From: Dietzia massiliensis
GTDB lineage: Bacteria; Actinomycetota; Actinomycetes; Mycobacteriales; Mycobacteriaceae
Assembly: GCF_018390595.1 (NCBI RefSeq)
Contig: NZ_JAHBAV010000019.1
Coordinates: 1-59,075 of the forward strand
Reading direction: 5' to 3'
DNA: 59,075 bases
The notes under the pieces: generated by a model
Database searches by the model: none
Seen by the model: only the letters and a program-made list of their open reading frames with translations
Told to the model about the DNA's origin: nothing
Part shown: positions 8,908 through 19,200 of the stretch, in pieces
How the letters are laid out: the number at the start of each line of letters is the position of its first letter
Position numbering within the stretch: position 1 is the stretch's first letter
Made by a program: the position numbers and the translations under genes

Positions 8908-10023
8908 TTGCGCGCCGCGCGGCGGCGTCACCGTGGGAGGCGGGGACTGGTCGACGACGACGAGGTGCCGCAGCGAATGGTGCGGTTCGAGTCCGAGCTT
9001 GGCCCACAGGCCGCGCCCGGCGGTGTTGTCCGCGAACACGTGCAGGTGACACTCCCGCGCGCCCAGGCCGAGTCCCCAGTCGACGAGCGAGCCGGTGACG
9101 ACCTCCGCGAGGCCGCGGCGGCGGTGGGCGTCGGCGGTCTGCACGCAGGACACGGCGACGCGCGCCTGCCCGTCGGGCCCGGCGGTGACGGCGCCGCGGG
9201 CGATGGCGGCCAGCTCGCCGCCCTCTTCGAGGCGGGCGAACACGACGTGGCCGCCGGGGCCGGGATCGCCGCTGTCCGGTCCGTCGGTGAGGATGCCGGC
9301 CGTGGCGAGCATCGCGGGCCGCACGCGCTCGGGGTCCAGGCCGGCGGTGGCGTGGTAGAGGGCCAGCCAGTCGTCGTCGGGGCGGTCGGCCAGGGTGACG
9401 GCGGGCCGGGTGTCGGCCGGGAAGGCGGCGTCGACCACGGCGAGCAGCGCCTCGCTGTCCGCAGTGCAGAGGAACAGGTCACGGTCGGCGCGGATGCGCG
9501 CGGAGTCCACCGGCGCGCCGTCGAGCATCATGCGCTCGACCTTCACGAGCCGCTCGACGTCGACCAACCGCAGCGGCAGGCCGCGGGCGGCGTACCAGTC
9601 GCGCACCCCGTCGAGGTCCTCGCAACTGGCCCACGGCAGGACGGGCACGGCCGAGTTCCCGCGATACGACCAGTCGTCGCCGGCCCGACAGAACCAGCCG
9701 TCGACCAGCTCGTACTCGGGGCACGGCCACGCCAGCGCACCCGCGTACTCGTGCGCCCGGACGTCGCGGGCCCGCACCGGCCGCGGGGGCAGGACCTTGA
9801 GCACGGCGACGTCCGCGTCGGGGATCCGCAGCTCCTCGCCGGACTCCCGGCGGACGATCAGCTCCGGCTCGAGCGCCACCACGTGACCGATGACGTCCGT
9901 GTACAGGTGCGAGGCCTCACCGGGAGCCAGATGGCGACGCACGACCACGCGTTCGCCCACCGCCACCCGGCGGCCGGAGTTCCACCGGGACCGACCCGAC
10001 AGACCCCGGTCCTGCTCAGCCAT
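8905..10023 (-). CDS. GNAT-family acetyltransferase (Rv0428c-like)
   Basis: The 372-residue protein has a unique N-terminal half, starting with an SH3-like barrel of about 80 residues ([29 protein letters not shown]). A C-terminal GNAT domain follows from about residue 220: [57 protein letters not shown] contains the acetyl-CoA motif A (RRRGLA) and motif B. It overlaps the end of def by 8 nt, indicating translational coupling; the M. tuberculosis counterpart occupies the same place. The acetyl acceptor is unknown, although pairing with deformylase suggests N-terminal processing. Confidence 0.85.
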   Translation of the reverse strand: MAEQDRGLSGRSRWNSGRRVAVGERVVVRRHLAPGEASHLYTDVIGHVVALEPELIVRRESGEELRIPDADVAVLKVLPPRPVRARDVRAHEYAGALAWPCPEYELVDGWFCRAGDDWSYRGNSAVPVLPWASCEDLDGVRDWYAARGLPLRLVDVERLVKVERMMLDGAPVDSARIRADRDLFLCTADSEALLAVVDAAFPADTRPAVTLADRPDDDWLALYHATAGLDPERVRPAMLATAGILTDGPDSGDPGPGGHVVFARLEEGGELAAIARGAVTAGPDGQARVAVSCVQTADAHRRRGLAEVVTGSLVDWGLGLGARECHLHVFADNTAGRGLWAKLGLEPHHSLRHLVVVDQSPPPTVTPPRGAQ

Positions 10024-10687
10024 GGTCGGTGACGACCTCGTCGTCGTCGCCGTCCCAGTCCTCCTCGTCGGCGAACGGGTCCGGGTCGGTGGCCGGATCC
10101 CAGCTCAGGCCCGGCACACCCCAGCCCGCGTCGCGGATGTGGCGCTTGGCGGCCTTCTTGTTCCGCCCGATGAGATGGTCGGTGTAGACGAAGCCGTCCA
10201 GGTGGCCGACCTCGTGCTGCAGGCAGCGGGCGAACAGGCCGTACCCCTCCACGGACACCGGCTCGCCGTGCTCGTCGGTGCCGGTCACGCGCGCCCACCA
10301 CGCACGCCCGCGCGGGAAGTTGACGCCCGGGACGGACAGGCAGCCCTCGAGGTCGTCCTCGGGGTCCGGCATGGTCTCGGGGATCTCGGACGTCTCGAGG
10401 ACCGGGTTGATCACGCAGCCGCGCCGGTTGAGCCAGCCGCCGCGCGCCTCGACCTCCTCGCGGGAGAGTCCCTCGCCGTCCTCGCTGTCCAGGTCGGGGC
10501 AGTCGTAGACGAACACGCGCTTGCGGACGCCGATCTGGTTGGCGGCCAGGCCCACCCCGTTGGCCGCGTCCATCGTCTCGTAGAGGTCCCGGACGAGGTC
10601 CGCGATCTCCTCGGGGGACTCGGTGACGGGCTCGGTGGGCGCGTGGAGCGCGGGATCGCCGAGGATGACGATGGGACGGACGGCCAT
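10016..10687 (-). CDS. def: Peptide deformylase
   Basis: Removes the formyl group from nascent N-formyl-methionine. The 223-residue protein carries all three deformylase motifs: [10 protein letters not shown] (motif 1), EGCLSVPG (motif 2, metal-binding Cys) and QHEVGHLDG (motif 3, HExxH). A 25-residue acidic C-terminal tail, [19 protein letters not shown], lies beyond the catalytic core. A TAGAAT -10 hexamer 8 nt before the ATG points to a leaderless mRNA. It heads the def-GNAT-xthA-ppk2 unit. Confidence 0.95.
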   Translation of the reverse strand: MAVRPIVILGDPALHAPTEPVTESPEEIADLVRDLYETMDAANGVGLAANQIGVRKRVFVYDCPDLDSEDGEGLSREEVEARGGWLNRRGCVINPVLETSEIPETMPDPEDDLEGCLSVPGVNFPRGRAWWARVTGTDEHGEPVSVEGYGLFARCLQHEVGHLDGFVYTDHLIGRNKKAAKRHIRDAGWGVPGLSWDPATDPDPFADEEDWDGDDDEVVTDHG

Positions 10688-10695
10688 GGTGGCCG

Positions 10696-10701
10696 ATTCT
10701 A
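10696..10701 (-). promoter_or_regulatory. -10 element of leaderless def
   Basis: Minus-strand TAGAAT, 8 nt before ATG 10687. Confidence 0.5.
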
Positions 10702-10854
10702 GTGCGCCGGCGATGGCGGGGTGTCGCAGGCGTGTGGTTCACTACGGGGGAATCACAACGGTGTAATCCGGCTGGAGTCCTGGCCGGGTCGCCGGCCCGA
10801 GCGCCGGCTGGGGCGTCGGGTACGGCGCCCGTCGGTACACGAGGAGGTGCGCAC

Positions 10855-11184
10855 ATGGGTCGATCGGCTGCCGCGACGCGTGAGGCGTCCACCGGGGGCG
10901 ACCGGGGGGACGAGCTGCACGCCGCCGACCCCGTCCTGTCGGAGCGGGATCAGAAGATGCTCGAGTTCGAGCGGCAGTGGTGGAAGTTCGCCGGCTCCAA
11001 GGAGGAGGCGATCCGGCAGCAGTTCGACATGTCGGGCACCCGCTACTTCCAGATCCTCAACGACCTCATCGACCGCCCCGAGGCGCTGGCCGCCGATCCC
11101 CTGCTCGTCAAACGCCTGCGCCGCATGCGTTCGAGCCGCCAGAAGGCACGCGCGGCGCGCAACCTGGGAATGCGCCTCGACTGA
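10855..11184 (+). CDS. DUF3263 protein
   Basis: The 109-residue protein resembles Rv0430 of M. tuberculosis, which occupies the same place beside def. The conserved core LSERDQKMLEFERQWWKFAGSKEEAIRQQFDMSGTRYFQILNDLIDRPEALAADPLLVKRLRRMR predicts a small helical, perhaps DNA-binding, fold. The C-terminus is basic (RSSRQKARAARNLGMRL). ATG 10855 is set by GAGGAGG at 10841-10847; the in-frame start at 10702 has no such support. A TTCACT...TGTAAT pair about 90 nt upstream could be its promoter. Molecular function unknown. Confidence 0.85.
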   Translation: MGRSAAATREASTGGDRGDELHAADPVLSERDQKMLEFERQWWKFAGSKEEAIRQQFDMSGTRYFQILNDLIDRPEALAADPLLVKRLRRMRSSRQKARAARNLGMRLD

Positions 11185-11186
11185 CC

Positions 11187-11192
11187 TAGACT
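11187..11192 (+). promoter_or_regulatory. -10 element of leaderless LytR_C gene
   Basis: TAGACT, 7 nt, then GTG 11200. Confidence 0.55.
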
Positions 11193-11199
11193 CGGGCGC

Positions 11200-12024
11200 G
11201 TGAGCTCCCAGTCCGAGAACCCGCAGTACGCCCCGCAGCCCGGCGATCCGGAGCACGGCGATCCCCGGTACGACGACGCACGGTACGGCGACCCCCGGGA
11301 CGGCGGCCCGTACGACGCCAACGACCCCTACGACCCGGGCGCGGAGGGCGGGGTCGACGAGCCCAGCGGACCGCCGTACCGCGCCATCGCCATGGTGTTG
11401 CTGTCGGCGGTCGTGCTCGCTGTGGGCATCGGTCTGGTGCAGCTGTTCGGGGGCGACGACGACGAGGCGGCCCCCACCGCCGACGAGGGCACCTCCCAGG
11501 TCGAGCAGGACGGCTCGGCCGGTCAGGACGCGGACGGCCAGCCCGCGCAGGGTGAGGCCGGCGGGGCCGAGGGCGCACCCGCCCAGGGCGGCGCTCCCGT
11601 TGGTCAGGACGGCGCGGCGGGAGCGTCCGGCGAGGCCGGCGGTGACGCCCAGCCCGGCGATCCCGCCGCCCCGGCCGACCCGCCCGCGGCCGGGCAGCCT
11701 CCCGCCCAGCCCGGCGCGCCCGGACCGGACGTGACCAGCGTGCCGGTGCAGATCTTCAACAACAGCACCGTCACCGGCCTGGCAGCCCGCACGGGCGAGT
11801 CGCTGCGCGAGAACGGCTTCGCGGTGGGCGACGTAGCCAACATGCCGTCCAACCGCGGGGTGGTGGCGGAATCCACCGCGTTCTACGGCACCGCGCCCGG
11901 CGAGCAGCAGGCCGCCCAGGCCATCGCCGCCCAACTGGGGATCACCGCCAAGCCGCGTCCTGCGGATCTGGCGGGGGAGGCTCCCGGGGTGATCGTGATC
12001 GTCACCCAGGATCTCGACCGCTGA
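11200..12024 (+). CDS. Membrane-anchored LytR_C-domain protein (Rv0431-like)
   Basis: The 274-residue protein has an acidic Asp/Tyr/Pro-rich cytoplasmic N-terminus, one transmembrane helix (AIAMVLLSAVVLAVGIGLV, residues 62-80), and a Gly/Ala/Pro/Gln-rich extracytoplasmic linker of about 95 residues. The C-terminal LytR_C domain starts near residue 183 (VPVQIFNNSTVTGLAARTGESLRENGF ... APGVIVIVTQDL). Related domains occur at the end of LCP cell-wall ligases; stand-alone copies such as Rv0431 (VirR) influence envelope integrity and vesicle release. GTG 11200 fits a leaderless mRNA. A role in envelope maintenance is inferred. Confidence 0.85.
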   Translation: MSSQSENPQYAPQPGDPEHGDPRYDDARYGDPRDGGPYDANDPYDPGAEGGVDEPSGPPYRAIAMVLLSAVVLAVGIGLVQLFGGDDDEAAPTADEGTSQVEQDGSAGQDADGQPAQGEAGGAEGAPAQGGAPVGQDGAAGASGEAGGDAQPGDPAAPADPPAAGQPPAQPGAPGPDVTSVPVQIFNNSTVTGLAARTGESLRENGFAVGDVANMPSNRGVVAESTAFYGTAPGEQQAAQAIAAQLGITAKPRPADLAGEAPGVIVIVTQDLDR

Positions 12025-12117
12025 CCCCTGAGGATATGATGAGCCCACGCGTCCGGCCCGCCCGCGGGACGCACGCCCAGTAGCGACTTGCAGCTTCCCG
12101 AGATCGAAGGAGCCCCC

Positions 12118-12465
12118 ATGGCCCCGCGTCAGACCGCCCGCCGCATCCTGGTCGCGGGTCCCGCACTCGCCCTCGCGTTCGCCGTTGCCGCGTGCAGCCC
12201 CAACCAGGAGCCGGCCGATCCCGACGCGCCGTACACGCTGCCCACGTACTCCGAGGAGTCCGCGCCCCACTCCTCCATCCCGGAGACGCAGGAGACCGAC
12301 GACCCGGACACGATCGAGGACTTCGAGGCCGGCACCACCGCGACCGGCATCCCCGGTGAGGGTGGCGACGAGGGCGGCGGCCAGGCCACCACTGACGACG
12401 GACTCCCGGTGCCGGGCGCCGGGCAGCAGGCCGGCAGCGCGGTCCCGACGCAGCCGGCTCCCTGA
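12118..12465 (+). CDS. Small secreted lipoprotein, function unknown
   Basis: The 115-residue precursor has a lipoprotein signal (RRILVAGPALALAFAVAAC, lipobox VAAC with Cys at about residue 24). A mature chain of about 90 residues follows, low in complexity and rich in Pro, Glu, Asp, Thr and Gly. No folded domain is recognised. AAGGAG precedes ATG 12118. In M. tuberculosis a lipoprotein-type sodC follows the Rv0431 position; this protein is unrelated to SodC. A perfect 16-bp hairpin follows at 12488. Confidence 0.7.
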   Translation: MAPRQTARRILVAGPALALAFAVAACSPNQEPADPDAPYTLPTYSEESAPHSSIPETQETDDPDTIEDFEAGTTATGIPGEGGDEGGGQATTDDGLPVPGAGQQAGSAVPTQPAP

Positions 12466-12487
12466 TCTTTCGTCCGGTCACCGGACC

Positions 12488-12527
12488 CGCGAGCCCCGCA
12501 CCCGAGGAGACGGGTGCGGGGCTCGCG
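12488..12527 (+). terminator. Hairpin terminator after the lipoprotein gene
   Basis: CGCGAGCCCCGCACCC (12488-12503) pairs perfectly over 16 bp with GGGTGCGGGGCTCGCG (12512-12527) across an 8-nt loop. There is no long U-tract, as is common in high-GC actinobacteria. Confidence 0.8.
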
Positions 12528-12594
12528 TCGTGTGTGGCCGCAGGCGGCGCCAGGCCCGGCGCTCAAGCCCCGGCTCTGCGGCCCGCGGTGCGGC

Positions 12595-12963
12595 TCAGAG
12601 GGGTCCACGGCCGTCGAGACGGGGGCCGGTGTACTTCTCCAGCACGGGCGCCTCGTGGGTGATGGTCCCGTCCTCCACACTCTCGCGGTAGGCGAGATTG
12701 CCCACCCGGTTGGCGATCACGGGTGCGGCGCACACGGCCACGATCGCGGTGAGGACGAGCATGCCGAGGTCGATGTCCGGGAAAACCCGGATCCCCGCGC
12801 CGATGAGGACGAGGACCAGCCCGAGCACCTGAGGTTTGGCCGCCGGGTGCATTCGGCTGAGGGTGTCGCGGAACCGCACGAGGCCGATCGCGCTGCACAA
12901 GGTCAGTAGCGCGCCGGCGAGAACGAACAGCGCGGCGATGATCTCGATGAGGTCGTCGCTCAT
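12595..12963 (-). CDS. mnhG: Na+/H+ antiporter subunit G (MnhG/MrpG)
   Basis: Smallest terminal subunit of the seven-component Mrp cation/proton antiporter. The 122-residue protein has three predicted helices (IIAALFVLAGALLTLCSAIGLVRF, VLGLVLVLIGAGIRVF, MLVLTAIVAVCAAPVIANRV) and the PhaG/MnhG signature LVRFRDTLSRMHPAAKPQVLG. ATG 12963 overlaps the mnhF stop (ATGA), so the long N-terminal extension of the open frame is rejected. It is the last gene of the operon. Confidence 0.92.
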   Translation of the reverse strand: MSDDLIEIIAALFVLAGALLTLCSAIGLVRFRDTLSRMHPAAKPQVLGLVLVLIGAGIRVFPDIDLGMLVLTAIVAVCAAPVIANRVGNLAYRESVEDGTITHEAPVLEKYTGPRLDGRGPL

Positions 12964-13253
12964 GAAATGGCCTCCTCGGGGCTGCCGATGTTGTCGCTGA
13001 CGCGGAACCGGGCCACGGACACCGAACCCAGGAACGCGACCAGCGCCAGCGCGACGAGCGCCGCTGCGGGAGTGGTGTCCTTCGTCCACGCGATGTAGAC
13101 GGCGATGCCCCCTTGAGCGACGGCGACCATCATGTCGAGGGAGATGAGCCGGTCGAGGGTGTTGGGTCCGCCGACCAGACGGATCATCGTCACGAACAGC
13201 GCGGCAGTCAGCGCGATGATCGCCAGGATCCAGAGGACGAGTGCGACGCTCAC
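12960..13253 (-). CDS. mnhF: Na+/H+ antiporter subunit F (MnhF/MrpF)
   Basis: The 97-residue membrane protein has three helices (LVLWILAIIALTAALFVTMIRL, MMVAVAQGGIAVYIAW, AAALVALALVAFLGSVSVARF) and the MnhF motif RLVGGPNTLDRLISLDMM. GTG 13253 overlaps the mnhE stop codon (GTGA) and the gene ends overlapping mnhG. The tight overlaps fit subunits of one complex made from one transcript. Confidence 0.92.
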   Translation of the reverse strand: MSVALVLWILAIIALTAALFVTMIRLVGGPNTLDRLISLDMMVAVAQGGIAVYIAWTKDTTPAAALVALALVAFLGSVSVARFRVSDNIGSPEEAIS

Positions 13254-13990
13254 CAGGGTCCCTCCTCTTCCGTCGTGGGATCGAACGGCTTCTTCTCGTC
13301 GCCGTCGGGGCCTGCGGGGTTGTCGGGGCCGGCGGCCCGGTCGGCGTCGGGATCTGCCGGGTCCGTGTCGCCGGCGGGATCCACCGGCTCCGCGGGCGCC
13401 ACGGTGCTCGCGGCGCTCGGGGCCCTGTCGGCGGGGGCCGAGTAGTGCCCGGGGCTCGGCCTCCAGTCCTCGTCTCGCTCGAAGGCGCGGAGGTAGAGCT
13501 TCTCCACGTGTGCGGTCTGGCGGCGGAACTGCTCCACGGCCTCGTCGGTACCGGCGTCCAGGACGTGCACGTAGACGTAGCGGGCCACCGGGTCGACTCG
13601 GACCACGATGCCGCCGGGCAGCAGGTTGAGGGTGTTCACCGCCAGGGCGAGGGTGAAGTCTGACTTCAGTCGCATCGGCGCGCGCAGCACCGCGGACCGG
13701 GGTGGCGCCTTCGGCCGGATCGACTGCCAGGAGACGATCAGCGACGACCGGATCAGGTAGAACGCCACGACCAGCACGAGCCAGACCGTGGACAGCGGCC
13801 GGAGCAGACCCTCGACCGGCACCCGCGGCAGGGGCAGGACCACCATCACCAGGATCGCCACGAGCAGTCCGGAGACGACGGTGCCGATGTCGAAGCCGCC
13901 CCACAGCAGTACCCAGGCGAAGGCGAGCCACAGCGTCATGAAGACGCGGGCGCCGAGCACCCGCAGGTCGGGAGAAGGCTTGCGTCCCAT
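13250..13990 (-). CDS. mnhE: Na+/H+ antiporter subunit E (MnhE/MrpE) with long acidic tail
   Basis: The 246-residue protein begins with the usual MnhE module: two helical segments (FMTLWLAFAWVLLWGGFDIGTVVSGLLVAILVMVV), then VAFYLIRSSLIVSWQSIRPKAPPRSAVLRAPMRLKSDFTLALAVNTLNLLPGGIVVRVDP and YVYVHVLDAG. It exceeds the usual 160-170 residues by an Asp/Pro/Ala-rich, probably disordered C-terminal tail of about 70 residues, with several DPAD-type repeats. Only 1 nt separates it from the mnhD stop. Confidence 0.92.
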   Translation of the reverse strand: MGRKPSPDLRVLGARVFMTLWLAFAWVLLWGGFDIGTVVSGLLVAILVMVVLPLPRVPVEGLLRPLSTVWLVLVVAFYLIRSSLIVSWQSIRPKAPPRSAVLRAPMRLKSDFTLALAVNTLNLLPGGIVVRVDPVARYVYVHVLDAGTDEAVEQFRRQTAHVEKLYLRAFERDEDWRPSPGHYSAPADRAPSAASTVAPAEPVDPAGDTDPADPDADRAAGPDNPAGPDGDEKKPFDPTTEEEGPW

Positions 13991-13991
13991 G

Positions 13992-15617
13992 TCAGCGCAC
14001 CCCCGTCACGGAGTCGACGTACCGGTCGGGTGAGGTGTCGGTGGGGACCGTGTAGAGGTACTCGGCGCGCTCGCGCAGGGTGGCGGCGGCGCCGTCTGCC
14101 ACCCGGAGCAGCGGTCCGGCGAAGATCGTCATGAGCAGCGAGACCACGATGAGCGCCCATGTCGGGGCGAGCATGCTCCAGGGCATCTTGCCGACCTCCT
14201 CACGCTCGTCGAACTCGACGTACTCGTCGGAGGGGAGGAGGGACAGCGGCCGGGCCAGCGCAAGGGCACCCTCCGGGGCGTCGGCCCGCGGCCGCCAGAA
14301 GGCCTTGGACCACACGCGCGCGACCACGTAGAGCGTCAGCAGGCTGGTGACCATGGCGCCCGCGATGAGCACCCACAGCAGGGCTCCGCCCTTCTCCGCG
14401 CCGGCCTGGACGACCGCGAGCTTGCCGATGAACCCGGAGAACGGGGGGATGCCTCCGAGGTTGAGCGCGGGGACGAGGAACGTGACCGCGAGGACGGGAC
14501 TGGCGACGCCGAGGGATCCGAGCCGGCGCAGGGACGACGACCCCGCCTGGCGTTCGATCAGACCGACCACGAGGAAGAGGGTCGTCTGGACGATGATGTG
14601 GTGCCCGACGTAGTAGATCGCCGCGCTGAGCCCGGCTTCGCTGGACAGCGCGATGCCGAAGATCATGTAGCCGATGTGACTCACCAGCGTGAACGACAGT
14701 ATTCGCTTGATGTCGGACTGGGCGATCGCGCCGAGGATGCCCACGACCATCGTGAGAAGACCGGCGACGAGCAGTACCCCGTCCATCCCGCCCCCGGGGA
14801 ACACGAGGGTGTGGAAGCGGATGATCGCGTACACGCCGACTTTAGTGAGCAGGCCGGCGAACACGGCGGTGACCGGGGCGGGAGCGGTCGGGTAGGAGTC
14901 GGGCAGCCAGGTGGAGAGCGGGAAGACCGCGGCCTTGATACCGAACGCCACGAGGAACACTGCGAAGATCGTGTTGCGCAGGCCTTCCGGCACCTCCGCC
15001 ATCCGCGTGGCCAGCTGAGCCAGGTTGAGCGTGCCGACGGCCGAGTACGTCAGCGCGATCCCCAGCAGGAAGACCATGGACGAGACCATCGACACGACGG
15101 TGTACGACACCCCCGCGCGGACGCGTTCCTGGCTGGCCCCGAGCGTGAGCAGGACGTAGGACGCGGCCAGGAGCATCTCGAACCCGACGAACAGGTTGAA
15201 CAGGTCGCCCGCGATGAAGGCGGCGTTGAGTCCCGCCGCCAGCGCGAGGTAGGTGGGCAGGAAGATCGAGGTGGGCTGGTCGCCGTCGCCGTCGCGGACA
15301 CCCTGCCCGACGGCATAGATGATGACCGTCAGCAGCACGATGGCGGCCACACACAGCATCAGGGCGCTGAGCCGGTCGGCGACCAGGGTGATGCCGACCG
15401 GGGCGTCCCACCCGCCCACCTGCACCGTGTGCATGCCGTGCGAGTCCGTGAGCACCAGCAGGAGCCCGGAGATGACGAGCAGGGCGGACAGGGTCGTGAT
15501 GGTGATGATGTTCTGGACCCGCGGCCGGCGGGAGACCACCAGGCACAGCGCGGCCGCGAGCAGCGGCAGGAGGACGACGGAGGGGATGAGGTACCCGAAG
15601 AGGTCGGGAGAGATCAC
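13992..15617 (-). CDS. mnhD: Na+/H+ antiporter subunit D (MnhD/MrpD)
   Basis: The 541-residue polytopic protein is homologous to the proton-pumping NuoL/M/N subunits of complex I. Proton_antipo_M features include FVGFEMLLAASYVLL, AAVFPLSTWLPDSYPTAPAPVTAVFAGLLTKVGVYAIIRF (conserved charged residues of the channel) and ISFTLVSHIGYMIFGIAL. GTG 15617 overlaps the mnhC stop. The hydrophilic C-terminal segment (RADAPEGALALARP...DEREEVGK) lies before the final helix. It forms the proton path with MnhA. Confidence 0.95.
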   Translation of the reverse strand: MISPDLFGYLIPSVVLLPLLAAALCLVVSRRPRVQNIITITTLSALLVISGLLLVLTDSHGMHTVQVGGWDAPVGITLVADRLSALMLCVAAIVLLTVIIYAVGQGVRDGDGDQPTSIFLPTYLALAAGLNAAFIAGDLFNLFVGFEMLLAASYVLLTLGASQERVRAGVSYTVVSMVSSMVFLLGIALTYSAVGTLNLAQLATRMAEVPEGLRNTIFAVFLVAFGIKAAVFPLSTWLPDSYPTAPAPVTAVFAGLLTKVGVYAIIRFHTLVFPGGGMDGVLLVAGLLTMVVGILGAIAQSDIKRILSFTLVSHIGYMIFGIALSSEAGLSAAIYYVGHHIIVQTTLFLVVGLIERQAGSSSLRRLGSLGVASPVLAVTFLVPALNLGGIPPFSGFIGKLAVVQAGAEKGGALLWVLIAGAMVTSLLTLYVVARVWSKAFWRPRADAPEGALALARPLSLLPSDEYVEFDEREEVGKMPWSMLAPTWALIVVSLLMTIFAGPLLRVADGAAATLRERAEYLYTVPTDTSPDRYVDSVTGVR

Positions 15618-16213
15618 AGTTCCTCCTCCTTACCGGCCTTCTTGTACCGCCGCTCTCGTCTGTCGACCTCCCGCGCCTCGGCCTCGGCTTTCGCCCTGGC
15701 CTCTGCGCGGGCCTCCGCCCGGGCTTCGGCTTCGGCCTCGGCTTCCTCGAGGTCCTCGTCGTCGTAATCCACGTGGTCGCCGAGTTCGGTGGGCTGGCCC
15801 GTGGTCTGGTCGTCCGAGGCGTCGCGGTCCGGAGCGGACCAGGCGTCGGTGGGGGAGCGTTGGGCGATCTTGGTGTCCTCGGCGTCGTCCGCGACCTCGT
15901 CCACAGTGGTGAACTGATAGGAGCGGTAGGCCAGGGCCAGGATGAACGCACCCACGCCGGCGGTGATGACGATCGCGGTGAGGATCATCGCCTGGGACAA
16001 CGGATCCGAGTCGACGGTGTTGTCGCCCCATGACCGGCCGCGGATGGGCGGGTTCCCCGGGGCTCCACCGGCCGCGAGGATGAGCAGGTTGACGCCGTTG
16101 GACAGGATCATGATGCCGAGCAGGATCTTGATGATCGCGCGCTCGAGAAGCAGATAGACACCGGTGGCGCTGAGGACACCGGCCATGAGTAGGAGTGCGA
16201 AGTCGGCGGTCAT
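15614..16213 (-). CDS. mnhC: Na+/H+ antiporter subunit C (MnhC/MrpC) with charged C-terminal extension
   Basis: The 199-residue NuoK-like subunit has three helices in its first 115 residues (LLLMAGVLSATGVYLLLERAIIKILLGIMILSNGVNLLILAAGG, then AMILTAIVITAGVGAFILALAYRSYQ). After these come about 80 residues absent from typical MnhC: an acidic linker (TELGDHVDYDDEDLEEAE) and an almost pure Glu-Ala-Arg helix with EARAEARAEARAKAEAEA repeats, ending in KKAGKEEEL. The tail is presumably a cytoplasmic charged single helix or coiled coil. Its coding region overlaps mnhA and mnhD by 4 nt each. Confidence 0.93.
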   Translation of the reverse strand: MTADFALLLMAGVLSATGVYLLLERAIIKILLGIMILSNGVNLLILAAGGAPGNPPIRGRSWGDNTVDSDPLSQAMILTAIVITAGVGAFILALAYRSYQFTTVDEVADDAEDTKIAQRSPTDAWSAPDRDASDDQTTGQPTELGDHVDYDDEDLEEAEAEAEARAEARAEARAKAEAEAREVDRRERRYKKAGKEEEL

Positions 16214-19200
16214 GGCATCCCCTGGGGTGTGGTGCCCTGGTTCTCGGCGGCCTCGAGACGCGCGGCGCGGCGCGCGGCCAGGTCGGACCGTGGAGCTTCG
16301 CTGTCGACGCCGGGGACGCGGCGCAGGGCGGCGGTGGAGGGCGAGTCGGTGGCGTCGACGTAGACGGCCCTGAGCTCCTCGAGGTCCTCGGCGTCGAGGT
16401 CGAGCCGCGCTCCCAGGCTGCGGAGGATGTCGAGGACCAGGCCGACGACGATGAGGTACACGCCCGCGTCGAAGAACAGCGCGGTGACGAGCTTGACCTC
16501 ACCGAACACGGGCAGCGTCCACTCGAAGGTGGCGCTGGACAGCGGCGGCGCACCGAGGGCCATCGAGGCGGCGGCGGTACCGGCGGCCAGCAGGAGGCCG
16601 GCGCCGAGGATCCGTCCGGCATCGATCGGGACGGCCTCGCCGAGTTCGTAACGGCCACCCGCGAGGTAGCGCAGAACGAGCGCGAGACCCGCGACCAGCC
16701 CCCCGGCGAAACCGCCGCCGGGGTTGTTGTGGCCGGCGAAGAAGAAGAACAGGCTCAGGATCATCATCGTGGGGAAGATGAGACGGGTGGTGACCTCGAG
16801 GACGAGCGAGCGGGCGCGGGGGTCGCGCACGGTCGCGCCGACCAGCCACCGGCCGGGCGAAGCCCCCGGTGCCTCGATGACGATCCGGGCCGCCTCCATC
16901 CCGCGCCGTCCGGAGCGGGTCTTGTCGGCGTCAGCGATGCGTGGCCCGGAGCCGTAGCGACGATTGCGGAAGACGAGGCTGGCCACACCGGTCGCGGCGA
17001 CCAGCAGCACGGTGATCTCGCCGAGGGTGTCCCAGGCGCGGATGTCGACGAGGGTGACGTTGACGGCGTTGGCGCCGTTGCCGATCCGGTAGGCGATGTC
17101 CGGGAAGACCGTGGACACGGCCGGGTCCTGGCGGGCGTTGATGGCGTACGCGCCGACGATGACGACGAGGAGTCCCACGCCGATGCCGAGCCAGGCGCGC
17201 AGGCGGCGGAAGCCGTCGGACAGGGGCACCTCGGCGGGCATCGTGCGCAGGACCAGCACGAACGTGACCATCATCAGCGTCTCGACCAGCACCTGGGTGA
17301 GCGCGAGGTCGGGAGCACCGTGGAAGGCGAAGATCACGGCGACGCCGTAGCCGGTCACGGACATGCTGACGACGGCGGCGAGGCGGTTGCGCAGGACGGT
17401 GGCGGCCACCGCGGCGACGGTCATGGGGATCATGACGAACAGCACGACCGGATTAGCGGACAGTTCCATCCGCAGGCCCTCGCGGGTGCCGACCAGCAGG
17501 GACACGAAGGGGAACACCACGAGCGTGAACAGGATGATGCCCAGGGTCAGCGGGAGGGAGCCGCGCTGGATGCTGGCGGTCAGGCGCAGAGACAGGATGT
17601 CGAAGAAGCGCAGGACGGCGTCGTAGATGCGGTCCGCGTTACCCAGGGCGGGCGTCTCGAACTGCATCCGCTCCACGGTCCGCTGCGCGACGTAGAGCAT
17701 GGTGCCGAGGACGTATACGACCGCGGTGAGCGCGAGCGGGACACCGAACCCGTGCCACAGCCCGAGGTGGTAGGGCTCCTCGCCCGCCCACGGGCTGCCT
17801 GGCGGGAACGCGACGTCGACGAACCGGGTGAGCAGCGCCTCGACGGGGGCCGACCACACACCGAGCACGAGGCCGGCGACGGAGAGGAGCGCGGGCACGG
17901 AGAGGAAGAGCGGGGTGGCCGGATTCGACTCGGCGACCGCGGGGCTGGTCCCGTCCGGGAAGAACGGCTTGGAGCGGAACGCGCCCATGACGAGGCGGGC
18001 GGTGTAGGAGAAGGTGAGGACCGAGCCGACGACCAGGCCGGCGGTGACGACGAGCGCCGGCATGCCGTGGAGCCGCTCCTCGGTCAGCGTGGTGGCGAAC
18101 GCGGACTCTTTGCCGACGAATCCGAGGAAGGGCGGCAGACCGGCCATCGACGCGGCGGCGAGGGTGAAGAAGACGGCGAGAGCGGGGCTCTTGCGTCCCA
18201 GACCGGACAGTTCGCGGATCTCCCGGGTGCCGGTGGTCCTGTCGATGACGCCGACGGCCATGAACAGCGCGGACTTGAACAGCGAGTGCGCCAGCAGCAT
18301 CGTGAGTCCGGCGAGCATCGTGTCGCGCGATCCGATGCCGACCAGGACCAGCAGGAACCCCAGCTGGGACACGGTTCCGAAGGCGAGCACCAGCTTGAGG
18401 TCGGTTTCCCGCAGGGCGCGCCAGCCGGCCATGAGCAGGGACACCAGGCCGAGAACGATGAGCGCCAGCTGCCACGTCGACGATCCGGACAGGCCCGGGC
18501 TGAAGGCGGCGACGAGGAAGACCCCGGCCTTGACCATCGCCGCGGAGTGCAGGTAGGCGCTCACCGGCGTGGGTGCGGACATGGCTCCGGGGAGCCAGAA
18601 ATGCAGGGGGGCGATGGCGGATTTACTCGTCGCGCCGACGATCACCAGGCCGAGAGCCCAGTGGACGAGAGAGCCGGACGGCGGAGAGGCGACGATCTCG
18701 CTGAGCAGGTAGGTCCCGGCCTCCTGGGCCAGGATGATCATGCCGACCAGCATCGCCAGGCCGCCGAGTGTGGTGACGAGCAGGGCTTGTGTGGCGGCGC
18801 GGCGGGATGTCGCCCGCTCCGCGTAGTGGCCGACGAGCAGGAAGCTCAGGACGGAGGTGATCTCCCAGAAGGTGTAGAGCAGCACCATGTTGTCGGCCAC
18901 GACCAGGCCGAACATGACTCCGGCGAACGCGACCATCTCGGCCGCGAACAGGTGCAGACGTGGCTCGGTGTCGTCGAAGTACCAGGTGCAGTAGAACAGG
19001 ACGAGCGCGCCGACGCCCAGTGCGATGAGGGACATCAGTGCGGACAGCGCGTCCATTCGCAGGTCCAGCGTCAGGTGGATGCCGGGCGCCCACTGGAGGG
19101 TCTCCGTGGGCACACGGTCGAGATTGGCGGCCACCCATACCGCGCCGCCGGCGGGGACGAGCGCCAGCAGCGGGAAAGCGCGGCGTCCGAGCCTCAGCAC